Shown here piece by piece: positions 18,094 to 29,081 of a stretch of DNA of 32,621 nucleotides. The stretch lies in NCBI GenBank assembly GCA_031179165.1, contig JAPSIC010000018.1, forward strand, positions 1 through 32,621. Direction: 5' to 3'. The notes beneath the pieces were generated by a model. That model was not told the DNA's origin, did no database searches, and worked only from the letters and a program-made list of their open reading frames with translations. The first letter of the stretch is position 1. Each line of letters begins with the position of its first letter. The stretch is from Brevibacterium sp. (GTDB taxonomy: Bacteria; Actinomycetota; Actinomycetes; Actinomycetales; Brevibacteriaceae). The position numbers and the translations under genes are program-made.

Positions 18094-19341
18094 TCAGATT
18101 CGGGGCACGGCCGCTCCGGTCTCCGGCGTCTCCTCGGTGGCGACCAGCGTGGCCCGACGCAGCGGGATCATCACCAGGACCGCGACGACGACGGCGGCCA
18201 CTCCCACGACGCCGACCGCCGTGGTCAGCTCGCCCGTGATGCCGGCGAGAGCGCCGACGAGCAGCGGGGTGAGGAACTGACCGAGGAAGAATGAGGCGGT
18301 CCACCAACCGGTCACCCGGCCGCGCTCCTCGAAGCGGGTGGAGGCCACGACCCAGGTCAGCAGGGAGGGCAGCAGCAGGCCCGAGCCGAACGAGGCGATC
18401 ACTGCACCGACGACGACTCCCGGCAGGGATCCGATTCCCCAGATGACGAGCATGCCGACCGCCTGCAGCAGGAAAGCCCACGGCAGGAGCGAACCCGGCC
18501 TGATCTTCGGCAGGCGCGAGAAGGTGAAACCGGCGATCGCCGTCGCGAGCGACGCGATGGCCGCCACTGTGCCGATGACGCGAGTGTCGCCGGCGCCCAC
18601 CCCGGTTCCCACCACCAGATAGCTGACCTCGATGATGAGAACGTAGAAGGTGAACCCGCCGAAGACCGTGACGAGCAGGGGAACGACGATGCGTCCCCAG
18701 GGAATGCGGACCTTCTCCCCCAGCCCTGCGCGACGATCTGCGGCCTCGCTCGGGCTCGGCTCCCAGAGCGCGAAGATCATCGGGACGGCGATGAGAAGGC
18801 TGATCCCATACACCCAGAACGGCGTCTGCCACCCGGCGACGCCGAGTGCGCCGCCGAGAGCGATGAAGACGGTCGCCGCCAGTGTCGTCGACACGGTCTG
18901 CAGGCCCAGGTACTTCGTTCGGCTCCTGCCGTGGAAGTAGTCGACGATGAGCGTGGTGCAGACCGTCATGATGCCGGCTTCGAACACGCCGATGAGGACG
19001 CGGGTGATGAGGATCGCGTGGAGCCCGTCCAGCCAGACGGGGGCGGTGCCGACGAACGCATAGGCGAGCATGGTGATGATCAGCAGGGTCTTGCGGCCCA
19101 GCCGGTCGACGATCTGGCCGGCGAACGGCGCGAAGACCGCCACCATCAGAGCGGGGATCGCCACGATCATCGGCACCAGGATCGCGGCTCCCGGCACCTC
19201 GGCGAAATGCGCCGACAGCTGCGGGAGCACGGGGGTGATCAGCACGGATCCCAGGACCGGCATGCAGCTGCCGGCGAGCAGCAGCATGCCCTGCAGGGCG
19301 CCCGCCCGTCTGCCGCGAGCGTCAGTGGTGGTCGTCGTCAT
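18094..19341 (-). CDS. MFS transporter
   Basis: From ATG 19341: MTTTTTDARGRRAGALQGMLLLAGSCMPVLGSVLITPVLPQLSAHF...FAGQIVDRLGRKTLLIITM..., 12-TM-like hydrophobicity. Confidence 0.9.
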   Translation of the reverse strand: MTTTTTDARGRRAGALQGMLLLAGSCMPVLGSVLITPVLPQLSAHFAEVPGAAILVPMIVAIPALMVAVFAPFAGQIVDRLGRKTLLIITMLAYAFVGTAPVWLDGLHAILITRVLIGVFEAGIMTVCTTLIVDYFHGRSRTKYLGLQTVSTTLAATVFIALGGALGVAGWQTPFWVYGISLLIAVPMIFALWEPSPSEAADRRAGLGEKVRIPWGRIVVPLLVTVFGGFTFYVLIIEVSYLVVGTGVGAGDTRVIGTVAAIASLATAIAGFTFSRLPKIRPGSLLPWAFLLQAVGMLVIWGIGSLPGVVVGAVIASFGSGLLLPSLLTWVVASTRFEERGRVTGWWTASFFLGQFLTPLLVGALAGITGELTTAVGVVGVAAVVVAVLVMIPLRRATLVATEETPETGAAVPRI

Positions 19342-19413
19342 CGGGAACTCCTTTGTTCTCAGTGGGTTGACGAAAGTCAAACATCGAAGGAGAACATCAG
19401 GGAAGACGAAATC

Positions 19414-19446
19414 ACTGATACGCACATAGATGGGACTGATACCCAC
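19414..19446. repeat. two 12-bp direct repeats ACTGATAC(G/C)CAC, 21 bp apart, in the MFS/ALDH intergenic region
   Basis: ACTGATACGCAC at 19414-19425 and ACTGATACCCAC at 19435-19446. Confidence 0.7.
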
Positions 19447-19539
19447 GTTCCCGCCGGCCGAACCAGGGTTTCCCGCTCAGATGTGACCTGGATCAACTAG
19501 ACTCGGAAGCCCCCGCCCTCACAACAGACAGGGACGACG

Positions 19540-21000
19540 ATGTCCGAGTTCGATTCCCCCCTCTTCATCAACGGTCGGGAGCGCTTCACCGACGACACGC
19601 TCGAGATCGCCGATCCCGGCAAGCCCGGTCGCATCGTCGGCACCGCCGCGGCGGCGAGCGCAGACGACGTCGCAGACGCGGTCGCAGCCGCCGAAGCGGC
19701 CTTTCCGGCATGGTCGGCCCTGACCGGCCCCGAACGCGCGAGCGCGATGGCCGCGGCGATCCAGGGCATCGCCGACCACCGCGACGACGACGCCGCGATC
19801 CTGTCGCAGGAGAACGGCAAGGTCGTGCATGAGGCCTGGGTCGATTCCCTCGTCTTCGAGCTGCGCTGGAACCTCGCGCTGGAGCACCGCGACGACGTCG
19901 ACGCGACCGAGCAGCTTCACCCGGTGCCGGGAGCGATTCCCAACTCGACCAGCATCTCCTATCAGCCGATGGGCGTGGTCACGATCATCGTGCCCTTCAA
20001 CTGGCCGATCGCGATCCTCGGCGCGGCGCTGCCCCACGCGCTCCTCGCCGGCAACACCGTCATCGTCAAGCCGCCGCCGACGGCTCCGCTGGCAACCGCT
20101 CGAGTCGTCCAACGGGTCGCCGAGGCGCTGCCGGCGGGCGTGCTGCAGGTGGTCACCGGCCGCGACGCCGACCTGTCGGGCCTGATCTCGAACGAGAAGA
20201 TCGCGAAGGTCGGCTTCACCGGCAGCGTGCGCGGCGGGAAGACGATCATGGAGCTCGCCTCGAAGTCGCTCACCCCGGTCACTCTCGAGCTCGGCGGCAA
20301 CGACGCGGCGGTCTTCCTCGCAGACGCTCTGCTGGACGACGAGCACCTCGACAGGCTGTTCGGCGCCGTCTACGACACGACCGGTCAGATCTGCATGAAC
20401 GCCAAGCGCATCCTCGTGCACCGCTCGCGCATGGATGAGCTCGTCGAGGGGCTCGAGTCCCGGCTCTCCCAGGTCGTGCTCGGCTACGGCCTCGACGAAT
20501 CCCAGGGCACGACCATGGGCCCCCTGCACTCGCCCAACCAGAAGGCGTTCGTGGACGATCTCATCCGCGAGGCGAAGGAGGCGGGCGCCGACGTGCGCGA
20601 GTTCGGCGAGCTGCCCGGCGGCGACCTCGAGGGCGGCAACTTCGTGAGACCGGCGCTGGTGGTGGACGTGGACCCCGCACTGCGCGTCGTCACGGAGGAG
20701 CAGTTCGGGCCGGTGGTTCCCGTCATCCCGTTCGACAGCGAGGAGGAGGCGATCCGTCTCGCCAACGACACCTGGGCCGGCCTCGGGAACTCGGTGTGGA
20801 CCGCGGACCCCGCCGCCGCACAGCGCGTCGCCCCGCAGCTGCAGTCGGGCTATGTGTGGGTCAACGACCACGGCGCCACCCGTCTCGACCTGCGCGCCCC
20901 CTTCGGCGGGGTCAAGCAGTCGGGCATCGGGCGCGAACAGGGAATCCACGGGGTGCGTGACTTCCAGCAGCCGCACGCGGTGTCGGTGATCACGGAGTAG
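19540..21000 (+). CDS. aldehyde dehydrogenase family protein (candidate aromatic aldehyde dehydrogenase)
   Basis: MGVVTIIVPFNWPIAILGAALPHALLAGNTVIVKPPPTAPL, VTLELGGNDAAVF (Glu), DTTGQICMNAKRILVH (Cys), PFGGVKQSGIGREQG. Confidence 0.93.
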   Translation: MSEFDSPLFINGRERFTDDTLEIADPGKPGRIVGTAAAASADDVADAVAAAEAAFPAWSALTGPERASAMAAAIQGIADHRDDDAAILSQENGKVVHEAWVDSLVFELRWNLALEHRDDVDATEQLHPVPGAIPNSTSISYQPMGVVTIIVPFNWPIAILGAALPHALLAGNTVIVKPPPTAPLATARVVQRVAEALPAGVLQVVTGRDADLSGLISNEKIAKVGFTGSVRGGKTIMELASKSLTPVTLELGGNDAAVFLADALLDDEHLDRLFGAVYDTTGQICMNAKRILVHRSRMDELVEGLESRLSQVVLGYGLDESQGTTMGPLHSPNQKAFVDDLIREAKEAGADVREFGELPGGDLEGGNFVRPALVVDVDPALRVVTEEQFGPVVPVIPFDSEEEAIRLANDTWAGLGNSVWTADPAAAQRVAPQLQSGYVWVNDHGATRLDLRAPFGGVKQSGIGREQGIHGVRDFQQPHAVSVITE

Positions 21001-21043
21001 GCCGTCCGGCGGCCACCGGCCCGGCACGCCCCCGATCCGAATT

Positions 21044-21074
21044 TACCTATGTACATTCCCTACATGCATAGGTA
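21044..21074. promoter_or_regulatory. 31-bp dyad operator candidate overlapping the predicted promoter of the MTHFR-purU-demethylase operon
   Basis: TACCTATG-tacattccctacatg-CATAGGTA (perfect 8-bp arms) with inner ATGTA...TACAT. Possible -35 TGTACA (21050-21055) and -10 TATGCT (21073-21078), 17-bp spacing. Confidence 0.65.
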
Positions 21075-21122
21075 TGCTGGGGATCAGGACGCAAGGAAGC
21101 GCCGTGAAAGGAAGGCTCCGCT

Positions 21123-21974
21123 ATGACGACTCCCGCTGCACTCAAGCTGCTCGACAACTTCTCGTTGGAGATGACCGGCAAGGACATCCCCGGCCTCGAA
21201 GAGGCCAGCCGGGCGATCCCGCAGGGCACCAAGATCAACGTCACCTTCCTCGGCAACGAGGACCTCGAGATGCGCGTGGCCGCGGCCAGGCGGGTGAAGG
21301 AACTCGGCTTCGTGCCCGTCCCCCACATCTCCGCGCGACGCCTGCAGTCGCAGCAGCAGCTCGAGGAGTTCCTCGCAGCGCTGCACGGGGTCGACGCCAC
21401 CGACCACGTCTTCTGCGTCGGCGGTGACCCCGCGACGCCGGAGGGCCCCTACCCTGACTCCCTGTCCGTGATCCGCTCCGGCGTGCTGCAGCAGTACGGC
21501 GTCAGGGAGGTCTCGATCGCCGGCTACCCCGAGGGCCATCCCGACATCTCCGCCGAGGTGCTGTGGCAGCACCTCGAGGACAAGTCGGCGGCGCTGGCGG
21601 AACAGGGCCTCGACGCCGTCGTGCTCACCCAGTTCGCGTTCGACGCCGAGGCGGTGCTCAAGTGGGTGCTCGAGGTGCGTGACCGCGGGATCGATTCCGA
21701 GATCCGCGTCGGTACCCCCGGCCCCGCAGGCATCAAGCGACTGCTCGGCTACGCCCGCCGCTTCGGCGTCGGCACGAGCGCCGGGATCGTCAAGAAGTAC
21801 GGCTTCTCCCTCACCAACCTCATGGGCACCGCCGGCCCCGACCGCTTCGTGGGCGAGCTCGGCGACCTGCTCGCAGCCGATGCTCGCAGCGGTCGGGTGC
21901 GCACGCACTTCTATACCTTCGGCGGTCTGCTCGCGACCGCCGAATGGGCCCAGGCGTTCGGCACGGGTCACTAG
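21123..21974 (+). CDS. methylenetetrahydrofolate reductase (MTHFR) family protein
   Basis: 283 aa; FSLEMTGKDIPGL..., INVTFLGNEDLEMRVAAARRVKELGFVPVPHISARRLQS..., GGDPATPEGPYPDSLSVI, SIAGYPEGHPD. Confidence 0.9.
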   Translation: MTTPAALKLLDNFSLEMTGKDIPGLEEASRAIPQGTKINVTFLGNEDLEMRVAAARRVKELGFVPVPHISARRLQSQQQLEEFLAALHGVDATDHVFCVGGDPATPEGPYPDSLSVIRSGVLQQYGVREVSIAGYPEGHPDISAEVLWQHLEDKSAALAEQGLDAVVLTQFAFDAEAVLKWVLEVRDRGIDSEIRVGTPGPAGIKRLLGYARRFGVGTSAGIVKKYGFSLTNLMGTAGPDRFVGELGDLLAADARSGRVRTHFYTFGGLLATAEWAQAFGTGH

Positions 21975-21983
21975 GGAGCGCCG

Positions 21984-24318
<2,335 letters not shown>

Positions 24319-24340
24319 GCCCGAACAGTGCTTGTACTCT

Positions 24341-24373
24341 GAGAGGGCCCGAGGTTCACCTCCGGGCCCTCTC
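24341..24373 (+). terminator. strong hairpin between the O-demethylase and padR genes
   Basis: GAGAGGGCCCG (24341-24351) / CGGGCCCTCTC (24363-24373), perfect 11-bp stem; 11-nt loop aggttcacctc. No long U tract. Confidence 0.65.
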
Positions 24374-24412
24374 TGCACATCCGACCATCCACCACGAACG
24401 AGGATCCCCACC

Positions 24413-25000
24413 ATGAGCCTGCGCAGTGCACTCCTCGCGCTCCTGCGCGTCGGACCGTTGTCGGGCTACGACCTGCAGAAGCAGTTCTCACAGTCGGTCG
24501 GACACGTGTGGCACGCACCCGACTCGCAGATCTATCCCGCGCTGCGCAAGATGGCGGCCGAGGGCCTCGTCGTCGCCGAGGAGCAGACGCGCGGGGTACG
24601 CGGCATGCGCCGTGTCTACCACGTCACCGAGGCCGGCGACAGGGCGTTCCTCGAGTGGATGAACAGCCCGCCCGAGTACCAGCGCACCCGGGACGCCGCC
24701 CACCTCCGCGCCGCCTACCTCGAATCCGCGGAGCCCGCCGCAGCGCGGGCCTTCCTCCGCGCGCACATCGACCATTGGAGGCATGAGCTCAAGTGCTGGG
24801 AGGGCGAGATCGCGCACATCGACGCGATGGACAACCCGACCCTCGTCCGCAGGCTCAATGTCACCTCCGAGGACAACCGCGAACGCACCATCGAGTACAA
24901 GCGCTTCGCTTATCAGGGACTCGCCGCACGCGCCCGCGCCGAGATCGAATGGGCCGAGCATGGCCTCGAGGTGATCGATCGCCTCGAGGGCCCTGAGTGA
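24413..25000 (+). CDS. PadR family transcriptional regulator
   Basis: From ATG 24413: MSLRSALLALLRVGPLSGYDLQKQFSQSVGHVWHAPDSQIYPALRKMAAEGLVVAEEQ...RRVYHVTEAGDRAFLEWM. Confidence 0.92.
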   Translation: MSLRSALLALLRVGPLSGYDLQKQFSQSVGHVWHAPDSQIYPALRKMAAEGLVVAEEQTRGVRGMRRVYHVTEAGDRAFLEWMNSPPEYQRTRDAAHLRAAYLESAEPAAARAFLRAHIDHWRHELKCWEGEIAHIDAMDNPTLVRRLNVTSEDNRERTIEYKRFAYQGLAARARAEIEWAEHGLEVIDRLEGPE

Positions 25001-25040
25001 GGCTCGTGCCCGCCCACCAGGCGGCACAGGGCTGACCCTT

Positions 25041-25103
25041 TCCTCCCCCACCCGGCCGCCGTCCTCCCCTGTCCGCCGGGCATCCTCCCCTGCCCCCCGG
25101 GAG
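25041..25103. repeat. three degenerate 21-bp tandem units upstream of gntR
   Basis: TCCTCCCCCACCCGGCCGCCG / TCCTCCCCTGTCCGCCGGGCA / TCCTCCCCTGCCCCCCGGGAG. Confidence 0.7.
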
Positions 25104-25167
25104 AGGGCGGTGCGTTATCATCAGTCAAAGTCTGCGACAATATTGTTGCCAATGTGAGGGAGGCACC

Positions 25168-25809
25168 GTGGGCGCACGAACGACGGTCGCGAGCGACGAC
25201 GTGATCCAGGTGATTCGCCAGGCGATCCTCGACGGGGACTTCGCTCCCCGTCAGCGCCTCATCGAGACCGACCTCAGCTCGCAGTTCGAGGTCTCCCGCG
25301 CCGCGGTGCGGACGGCGCTGATGAGCCTGGAGAACGAGGGCCTCGTCGAGCGGATGCCGAACAGGGGCGCCCGGGTGCGCGCGATCAGCGTCACCGAGGC
25401 GGTGGAGATCGTGGAGGTGAGGATCGGGCTCGAGGTCCTCGTCGCCCGGCGCGCGGCCGAGCGAATCGATGACGATCGGATCGGGGAACTCGCCGCCCTG
25501 CGCGAGGACATGCGCGAGGCCGTGGCCGGCGGAAACCTGATGCGCTACGCCTCCCTCAACCAGGAGATGGATGCGGTTCTGCGCGACGTCGCCGGTCATG
25601 CCCTCGCCAAGCAGCTGCTCGAGAGGCTCCTCGCACAGGCGGCGAGGCACCAGTTCAGGCTCGCGTTCGACCCCGACCGGGCCAGTGCCTCGGTCGAGGA
25701 GCACGCCGCGATCATCGACGCTGTCGTCGCGCGGGATCTCGACGCCGCCGAGGAGGCGACCCGAACCCACCTGACCCGGATCATCGAAGCCATGCGGCAG
25801 TCGAGCTAG
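25168..25809 (+). CDS. GntR family transcriptional regulator (FadR/FCD-type)
   Basis: GTG start. QVIRQAILDGDFAPRQRLIETDLSSQFEVSRAAVRTALMSLENEGLVERMPNRGARVRAISVTEAVEIVEVRIGLE...; all-helical FCD-like effector domain. Confidence 0.92.
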   Translation: MGARTTVASDDVIQVIRQAILDGDFAPRQRLIETDLSSQFEVSRAAVRTALMSLENEGLVERMPNRGARVRAISVTEAVEIVEVRIGLEVLVARRAAERIDDDRIGELAALREDMREAVAGGNLMRYASLNQEMDAVLRDVAGHALAKQLLERLLAQAARHQFRLAFDPDRASASVEEHAAIIDAVVARDLDAAEEATRTHLTRIIEAMRQSS

Positions 25810-25811
25810 AA

Positions 25812-25855
25812 GACACCTCTGGTGCGGACCGGAATCGGTCCGCACCAGAGGTGTC
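25812..25855. terminator. bidirectional terminator between convergent gntR and ABC binding-protein genes
   Basis: Perfect 20-bp stem GACACCTCTGGTGCGGACCG / CGGTCCGCACCAGAGGTGTC with 4-nt loop GAAT. Confidence 0.85.
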
Positions 25856-25900
25856 AGCAGGCGGGCCGGGCCGCCCCGCGGGCCCGGCTCGGCCGGGTTC

Positions 25901-27151
25901 CTACTCGATTCCCTCGACCGTGTCGAATCCCTTCCCGTTGTACTTCTGCACGACCACGCTCGACACGGCGGGCTCTCCATCGACCGTGGTATTCACCGAG
26001 GTGCCGTCGAGCATCAGCGGGGCCTTGAAGTCCTCGATGCTGCGCACCGCCTCCATGAAGTTCTCCCTGGTGGGCTCCTGCATGTCCTTGAACACCTCTT
26101 CCAGGGTCGCGCCGAGCATGTAGCTCCACATGCAGTGCGGGAACGCGGGAACCTCGGGGTAGTCCGCGTAGGTCTTGAGATCGGAGAGGAAGGTCTTCAC
26201 GTCCTCGTCGTCGGCGAACTTGGGCGAGGCGGGTGCCTTGGAGAACGCCACCGAGTACACGCCCGGGTAGGCGTCGGCGCCACCGGGCTCCAGGATCGCC
26301 GTGGGGCTCGAGGTGTTCGACGGCAGGAACCAGCTCGGCTCCCAGCCGATGCTCTGCGCCCGCTCGAGCGACGAGATGACCAGCGGGGTGATCGACATCG
26401 CGTTGAACAGGATGTCGGCATCGGTCGCTGCGAGCTCGGTCAGCTGCGCATCGACCGAGGCGTCGGTCGCCTCGTAGCTGAGCTCACCCACGACCTCGAT
26501 GTTCTCTGAGCCCTTGATGGCCTCCTTGAATCCCTCGACGTAGCCCTCGCCGAAGTCGTCGTTCTGGAACAGGATCGCGACCTTGTGATCCTCGGACGAC
26601 TTCGCGAGCATCTCGCCGAACGCGGCGCCCTCGTTCGGATAGGCGGGCACCCAGCCGAGCGACCAGGGGCTCTCGGACTGCTGGCTGAATATCGGGTCGC
26701 CGGTCATGACGAACACCTGAGGCACCTCGTCGGCGGTCGCCGCCTCACGCCAGGCGAGGTTCGTCGGCGTGCCCAGTCCCGAGGTGATCGCGAAGGCCTC
26801 GTTCTTCAGCGTCTGATAGTTCGACGAGGCCTTCTGCGGGTCGTAGGCGTCGTCGAGGGCCTTGATCTCGACGGTGCGGGTCTTCCCGTCGCCGAACTCG
26901 ATGCCGCCGGCCTCGTTGACCGCGCCCATGTAGGCCTCCAGGCCTGCCACGGTGCAGGTGCCGGGCCCGGCGGTGGGGCCGCTGAGCGGGGTCGTGATGC
27001 CGAGGGTGATCGAGTCGTCGGTGATGCCGGGACTGGTCTCACCGCCGCGGCCGCCACCGCCGTCGCGGGCACAACCGGTGGCGGCGAGGAGAACCGCCGC
27101 CGACAGTGCGATGACGCTGGTGACACCGCGTCGTGTAGGGGTCATCTTCAT
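25901..27151 (-). CDS. ABC transporter substrate-binding lipoprotein (LivJ/LivK-type, HAAT family)
   Basis: From ATG 27151: MKMTPTRRGVTSVIALSAAVLLAATGCARDGG (lipobox LAATGC)...SITLGITTPLSGPTAGPGTCTVAGLEAYMGAVNEAGGI...KALDDAYDPQKASSNYQTL... Confidence 0.92.
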   Translation of the reverse strand: MKMTPTRRGVTSVIALSAAVLLAATGCARDGGGGRGGETSPGITDDSITLGITTPLSGPTAGPGTCTVAGLEAYMGAVNEAGGIEFGDGKTRTVEIKALDDAYDPQKASSNYQTLKNEAFAITSGLGTPTNLAWREAATADEVPQVFVMTGDPIFSQQSESPWSLGWVPAYPNEGAAFGEMLAKSSEDHKVAILFQNDDFGEGYVEGFKEAIKGSENIEVVGELSYEATDASVDAQLTELAATDADILFNAMSITPLVISSLERAQSIGWEPSWFLPSNTSSPTAILEPGGADAYPGVYSVAFSKAPASPKFADDEDVKTFLSDLKTYADYPEVPAFPHCMWSYMLGATLEEVFKDMQEPTRENFMEAVRSIEDFKAPLMLDGTSVNTTVDGEPAVSSVVVQKYNGKGFDTVEGIE

Positions 27152-28197
27152 TGATCTGCCTTTCTCGTGGGCTGTTTCGAAGCGGCCTTCTGCACCGCCC
27201 GGGTGGCTGCTTCCTCGCGGGGCGGCGCGCCCGGTCTCGAACCGGACGACCGTCTCAGGCCCGCGATCCTGCGGGGCAGTGAGGCGAGGCCACCGGGAAG
27301 CAGGAAGAGCACGAGCAGCAGGATCGCACCCTGCAGCATGGCCGTCAGGTTCGGGTTGATCGCGTTGGTGAGCACCGGCACGAACACGAAGTAGACACCG
27401 CCGATGACCGACCCGGCCAGGGTCGCCGACCCGCCGACAACCATCGCGGCGAGCAGGGTGATCGAGTGGTGGAAGGCGAGGGTCTCCGGTGAGGTGTACT
27501 GGACCACGGACATGTACATGAACCCGCTGATGCCGCCCACCATCGATGCGATGGTGAAGGACAGCACCTTGTACCAGTACGGGGAGATGCCCATCGACGA
27601 GGCGACCGCCTCGTTCTCCTTGACGATCGCCAGTGCGCGACCGAACTTGCCGCGCACGAAGTTGCGCACGAGCACGAAGGTGACGACGGCGATGACGAGC
27701 ACGATGTACAGCTGCCACTGGTCGTGGTAGAGGCCCGTCCACTCGGGTGCGTCCGAGAACCGGGAGGACAGGCCCTGCGAACCGCCGGTCCAGTGGTCAA
27801 GGCGCCGCGCCAGCGGCAGCCCGACGATCGGCAGCGCGATGGTCACCATCGCGATGGCCAGACCGCCGAGGCGCGCGGCCGCCAAGGCGATGACCAGCCC
27901 CGCGATCGCGGGCAGAACGAGGGCGGCGAGGAACGTCAGCACGATGTTCCAGTCGTTCGTCGCCCCGTACGCGGTCACGTACGAGCCCAGGCCGAGGAAG
28001 AAGATCTGGCCGAGCGACACCTGACCGCCGTATCCCATGACGACGTTGAGGCCGAGCACGGCGACGGCGAACACGCAGATGCGGGCGATCGTGTCGTTGG
28101 CCACCTCGGGCAGCATGAGCGGCAGCACCACGGCGAGCGCGACGAGGACGACGAGCGCACCCCAGCGCACCGCGGGCTTCTTGAGGAGGTTCGACAT
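27148..28197 (-). CDS. livM: branched-chain amino acid-type ABC transporter permease
   Basis: 349 aa; VLGLNVVMGYGGQVSLGQIFFLGLGSYVTAY... LivM signature. ATGA overlap with the binding-protein gene. Confidence 0.92.
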   Translation of the reverse strand: MSNLLKKPAVRWGALVVLVALAVVLPLMLPEVANDTIARICVFAVAVLGLNVVMGYGGQVSLGQIFFLGLGSYVTAYGATNDWNIVLTFLAALVLPAIAGLVIALAAARLGGLAIAMVTIALPIVGLPLARRLDHWTGGSQGLSSRFSDAPEWTGLYHDQWQLYIVLVIAVVTFVLVRNFVRGKFGRALAIVKENEAVASSMGISPYWYKVLSFTIASMVGGISGFMYMSVVQYTSPETLAFHHSITLLAAMVVGGSATLAGSVIGGVYFVFVPVLTNAINPNLTAMLQGAILLLVLFLLPGGLASLPRRIAGLRRSSGSRPGAPPREEAATRAVQKAASKQPTRKADQ

Positions 28198-29078
28198 CAG
28201 ACTCTCACCACTGCTTTCCGGCCGAAGAGACCCTGCGGCCTCAGGATGAGCACCACGAAGATCAGGAGGAAGGGCACCGCCACCTTGAGGTCGTGGCCGA
28301 TGAACGGCACGTAGACGGCGGCGAGGTTCTCCAGCACCCCGATGATGCCGGCCGCCGCAACGACGCCGATCGGACTGGAGAGACCGCCGAGGATGACCGC
28401 GGCCAGGGCGTAGACGAGCGCCGTGTCCATCATGCCCGGGGTCAGCGTCAGCTGCGGGGCGACGAGCACACCGGCCACGGCTCCGAGCGCGGAGGCGAGA
28501 CCCCAGCCGACCATGAGCAGGCGCCCGACGGGCATGCCGGCGAAGGCCGCCGACTGCTGATTGATCGACACCGCCCGCAGCGCAAGGCCCAGCTTGGTGC
28601 CGACGAACAGGAGCTGCAGCAGCCCCATGATGACGAGGATGACGATGATCGTGCCGAGCGAGCGCAGACTGACGGACGCCCCGAACACGGGAATGGTCTG
28701 GTTCGGGAACAGCGACGGGAACAGCTGATTGTTGTACGACCAGAACCAGGCGCAGATGCCGGTGATCAGGGTGAGGAGCCCGATCGTCACCACCACCGCG
28801 GTGTGCTCGTCGCCTCGCTCGAACCTGCGGATCAGCAGCCGTTCGATGAGCGCGCCGACGAAGAACGAGATCACCACCGCGCCGATGATCGCGCCGATCA
28901 GCGGCAGGCCCACCCCGAGCAGGGAGTACGCGATATAGCCGGAGAGGACTGCCATCGCGCCCTGCGCGAAGTTCACCATCCCCGTCGCCTGGTGCACCAG
29001 GACGATGGCCAGCGCGAGGGCGGCGTAGATCGAACCTGTCGACAGGCCGTCGATCAGGAGTTGGATGAACGTGCCCAT
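28197..29078 (-). CDS. livH: branched-chain amino acid-type ABC transporter permease
   Basis: 293 aa; QLLIDGLSTGSIYAALALAIVLVHQATGMVNFAQGAMAVLSGYIAY... LivH signature. TGATG overlap with livM. Confidence 0.92.
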   Translation of the reverse strand: MGTFIQLLIDGLSTGSIYAALALAIVLVHQATGMVNFAQGAMAVLSGYIAYSLLGVGLPLIGAIIGAVVISFFVGALIERLLIRRFERGDEHTAVVVTIGLLTLITGICAWFWSYNNQLFPSLFPNQTIPVFGASVSLRSLGTIIVILVIMGLLQLLFVGTKLGLALRAVSINQQSAAFAGMPVGRLLMVGWGLASALGAVAGVLVAPQLTLTPGMMDTALVYALAAVILGGLSSPIGVVAAAGIIGVLENLAAVYVPFIGHDLKVAVPFLLIFVVLILRPQGLFGRKAVVRV

Positions 29079-29081
29079 CTG

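Noticed and set aside
19367-19380. TTGAC-GAAA-GTCAA hairpin in the MFS leader
   Set aside because: Only a 5-bp stem and the gene is read from the other strand; likely incidental or part of a promoter.
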